This document shows, piece after piece, positions 14,684 through 15,287 of a stretch of 15,287 nt of DNA. The position numbers were made by a program, and so were the translations under genes. Source of the stretch: JAHDDY01 sp964549375. Its GTDB lineage: Bacteria; Pseudomonadota; Alphaproteobacteria; Rhodobacterales; Rhodobacteraceae. The stretch covers positions 1 through 15,287 of the forward strand of contig CAZJWF010000077.1 in NCBI GenBank assembly GCA_964549375.1, given 5' to 3'. The notes beneath the pieces are model-generated. The model was not told the DNA's origin, searched no databases, and saw nothing but the letters and a program-made list of their open reading frames with translations. Every line of letters starts with the position of its first letter. The stretch's first letter is position 1.

Positions 14684-15287
14684 ATGAGTTCGCGCAAAGA
14701 AGATTTTACCTCGCGCTGGTCTCGCCTTAAACGCGAAAATCAAGCGCAGCCATCAGTCGAAATGCCGCCAGAAACCGGCGATGAAGTCGCAGCGCTTTCG
14801 GACACCGATGCGGAGCGCATCGAGAAACCGGATGCTGAACTGACCGATTCCGAACTGCTCGAAAAATATGAACTTCCGGATCCCACTCAGATGAAGGCCG
14901 GAGATGATTTTAGCGTTTTCATGAAACGCGCTATCCCTGACCGACTTCGCCGCCGTGCGCTGAGGGTATTGTGGGGTAGCAACCCAATCCTCGCAAATCT
15001 TGATGAATTGGTCGATTACGGCGAAGACTTTACCGATGCAGCGACCGTGGTCGAAAATATGCAGACGATCTATCAAGTCGGCAAAGGTGCATCGTGGAAG
15101 TTCAAGGAAGAACAAGAACGCCTTGCCGCCGAACGCGCAGCCGAAGAGGCCGAGGCCGCTGAACGCCGCGCCCACAACGCTTCTCCCGATACTGAGCTTG
15201 CCCTTGAGGAACCGGATGCCGAGGAAGCGGATGACGGTATCGACGAGGTAGAAGATGGGGAAAGCGCGGGCCATGAAGAAATTGCCG
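14684..15287 (+). CDS. DUF3306 family protein, partial (runs off the right edge)
   Basis: Function unknown; regular partner of DUF3305 in formate dehydrogenase loci. At least 201 codons are visible, with no stop before the window end. The N-terminus (SSRKEDFTSRWSRLKRE) matches the family start. The core has LLEKYELPDP, DDFSVFMKRAIPDRLRRRAL, RVLWGSNPILANLDELVDYG and the acidic DFTD. After about residue 138 it becomes a charged, alanine/glutamate-rich stretch (FKEEQERLAAERAAEEAEAA), likely an extended or coiled helix, followed by a very acidic low-complexity tail. It starts with ATG 1 base after the DUF3305 stop. No signal peptide or membrane helix is seen. Confidence 0.85.
   Translation, partial: MSSRKEDFTSRWSRLKRENQAQPSVEMPPETGDEVAALSDTDAERIEKPDAELTDSELLEKYELPDPTQMKAGDDFSVFMKRAIPDRLRRRALRVLWGSNPILANLDELVDYGEDFTDAATVVENMQTIYQVGKGASWKFKEEQERLAAERAAEEAEAAERRAHNASPDTELALEEPDAEEADDGIDEVEDGESAGHEEIA

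Overview
The window looks like the chromosome of an alphaproteobacterium of moderate GC content. The evidence is the sdhC-sdhD-sdhA order, a mesaconyl-CoA hydratase gene of the ethylmalonyl-CoA pathway beside it, a PhoR lacking membrane segments ahead of a pst-phoU-phoB operon, and a DUF3305/DUF3306/4Fe-4S accessory group. The genus cannot be named from sequence alone. No rRNA, tRNA, CRISPR array, insertion sequence or phage gene was seen.

Bases 1-7988 (+ strand) hold the phosphate-sensing and uptake module: phoR, then a strong tandem Pho box, then pstS-pstC-pstA-pstB-phoU-phoB, followed by pgpA (phosphatidylglycerophosphatase A) and a CinA C-terminal-type amidase (pncC). PstS captures phosphate in the periplasm, PstC/PstA/PstB import it, and PhoU links transporter state to the PhoR kinase. 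PhoR phosphorylates PhoB, which should bind the Pho box and raise expression of the operon containing its own gene. A perfect GC-rich stem-loop between pstS and pstC probably sets a higher level of PstS than of the membrane subunits. A 42-codon ORF exactly bridges phoB and pgpA.

Bases 8066-11887 (- strand) hold central carbon metabolism: mch (mesaconyl-CoA hydratase), then sdhC-sdhD-sdhA of succinate dehydrogenase. The expected sdhB is missing from its usual place after sdhA, where the convergent pncC lies instead. The 159-bp region between mch and sdhC has a 20-bp-period tandem repeat containing a perfect 12-bp palindrome, and the mch leader has a related sequence. This could be an operator linking the two pathways.

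Bases 11985-15287 hold a divergent pair of transcription units. On the - strand is a large protein with four ferredoxin-type 4Fe-4S motifs plus further cysteine groups at both ends. On the + strand are a DUF3305 gene and a DUF3306 gene that runs off the window. This trio is typical of formate dehydrogenase accessory loci, so the structural formate dehydrogenase genes probably lie just beyond the right edge. The biochemical roles of all three proteins are poorly defined, making this the least understood part of the window.
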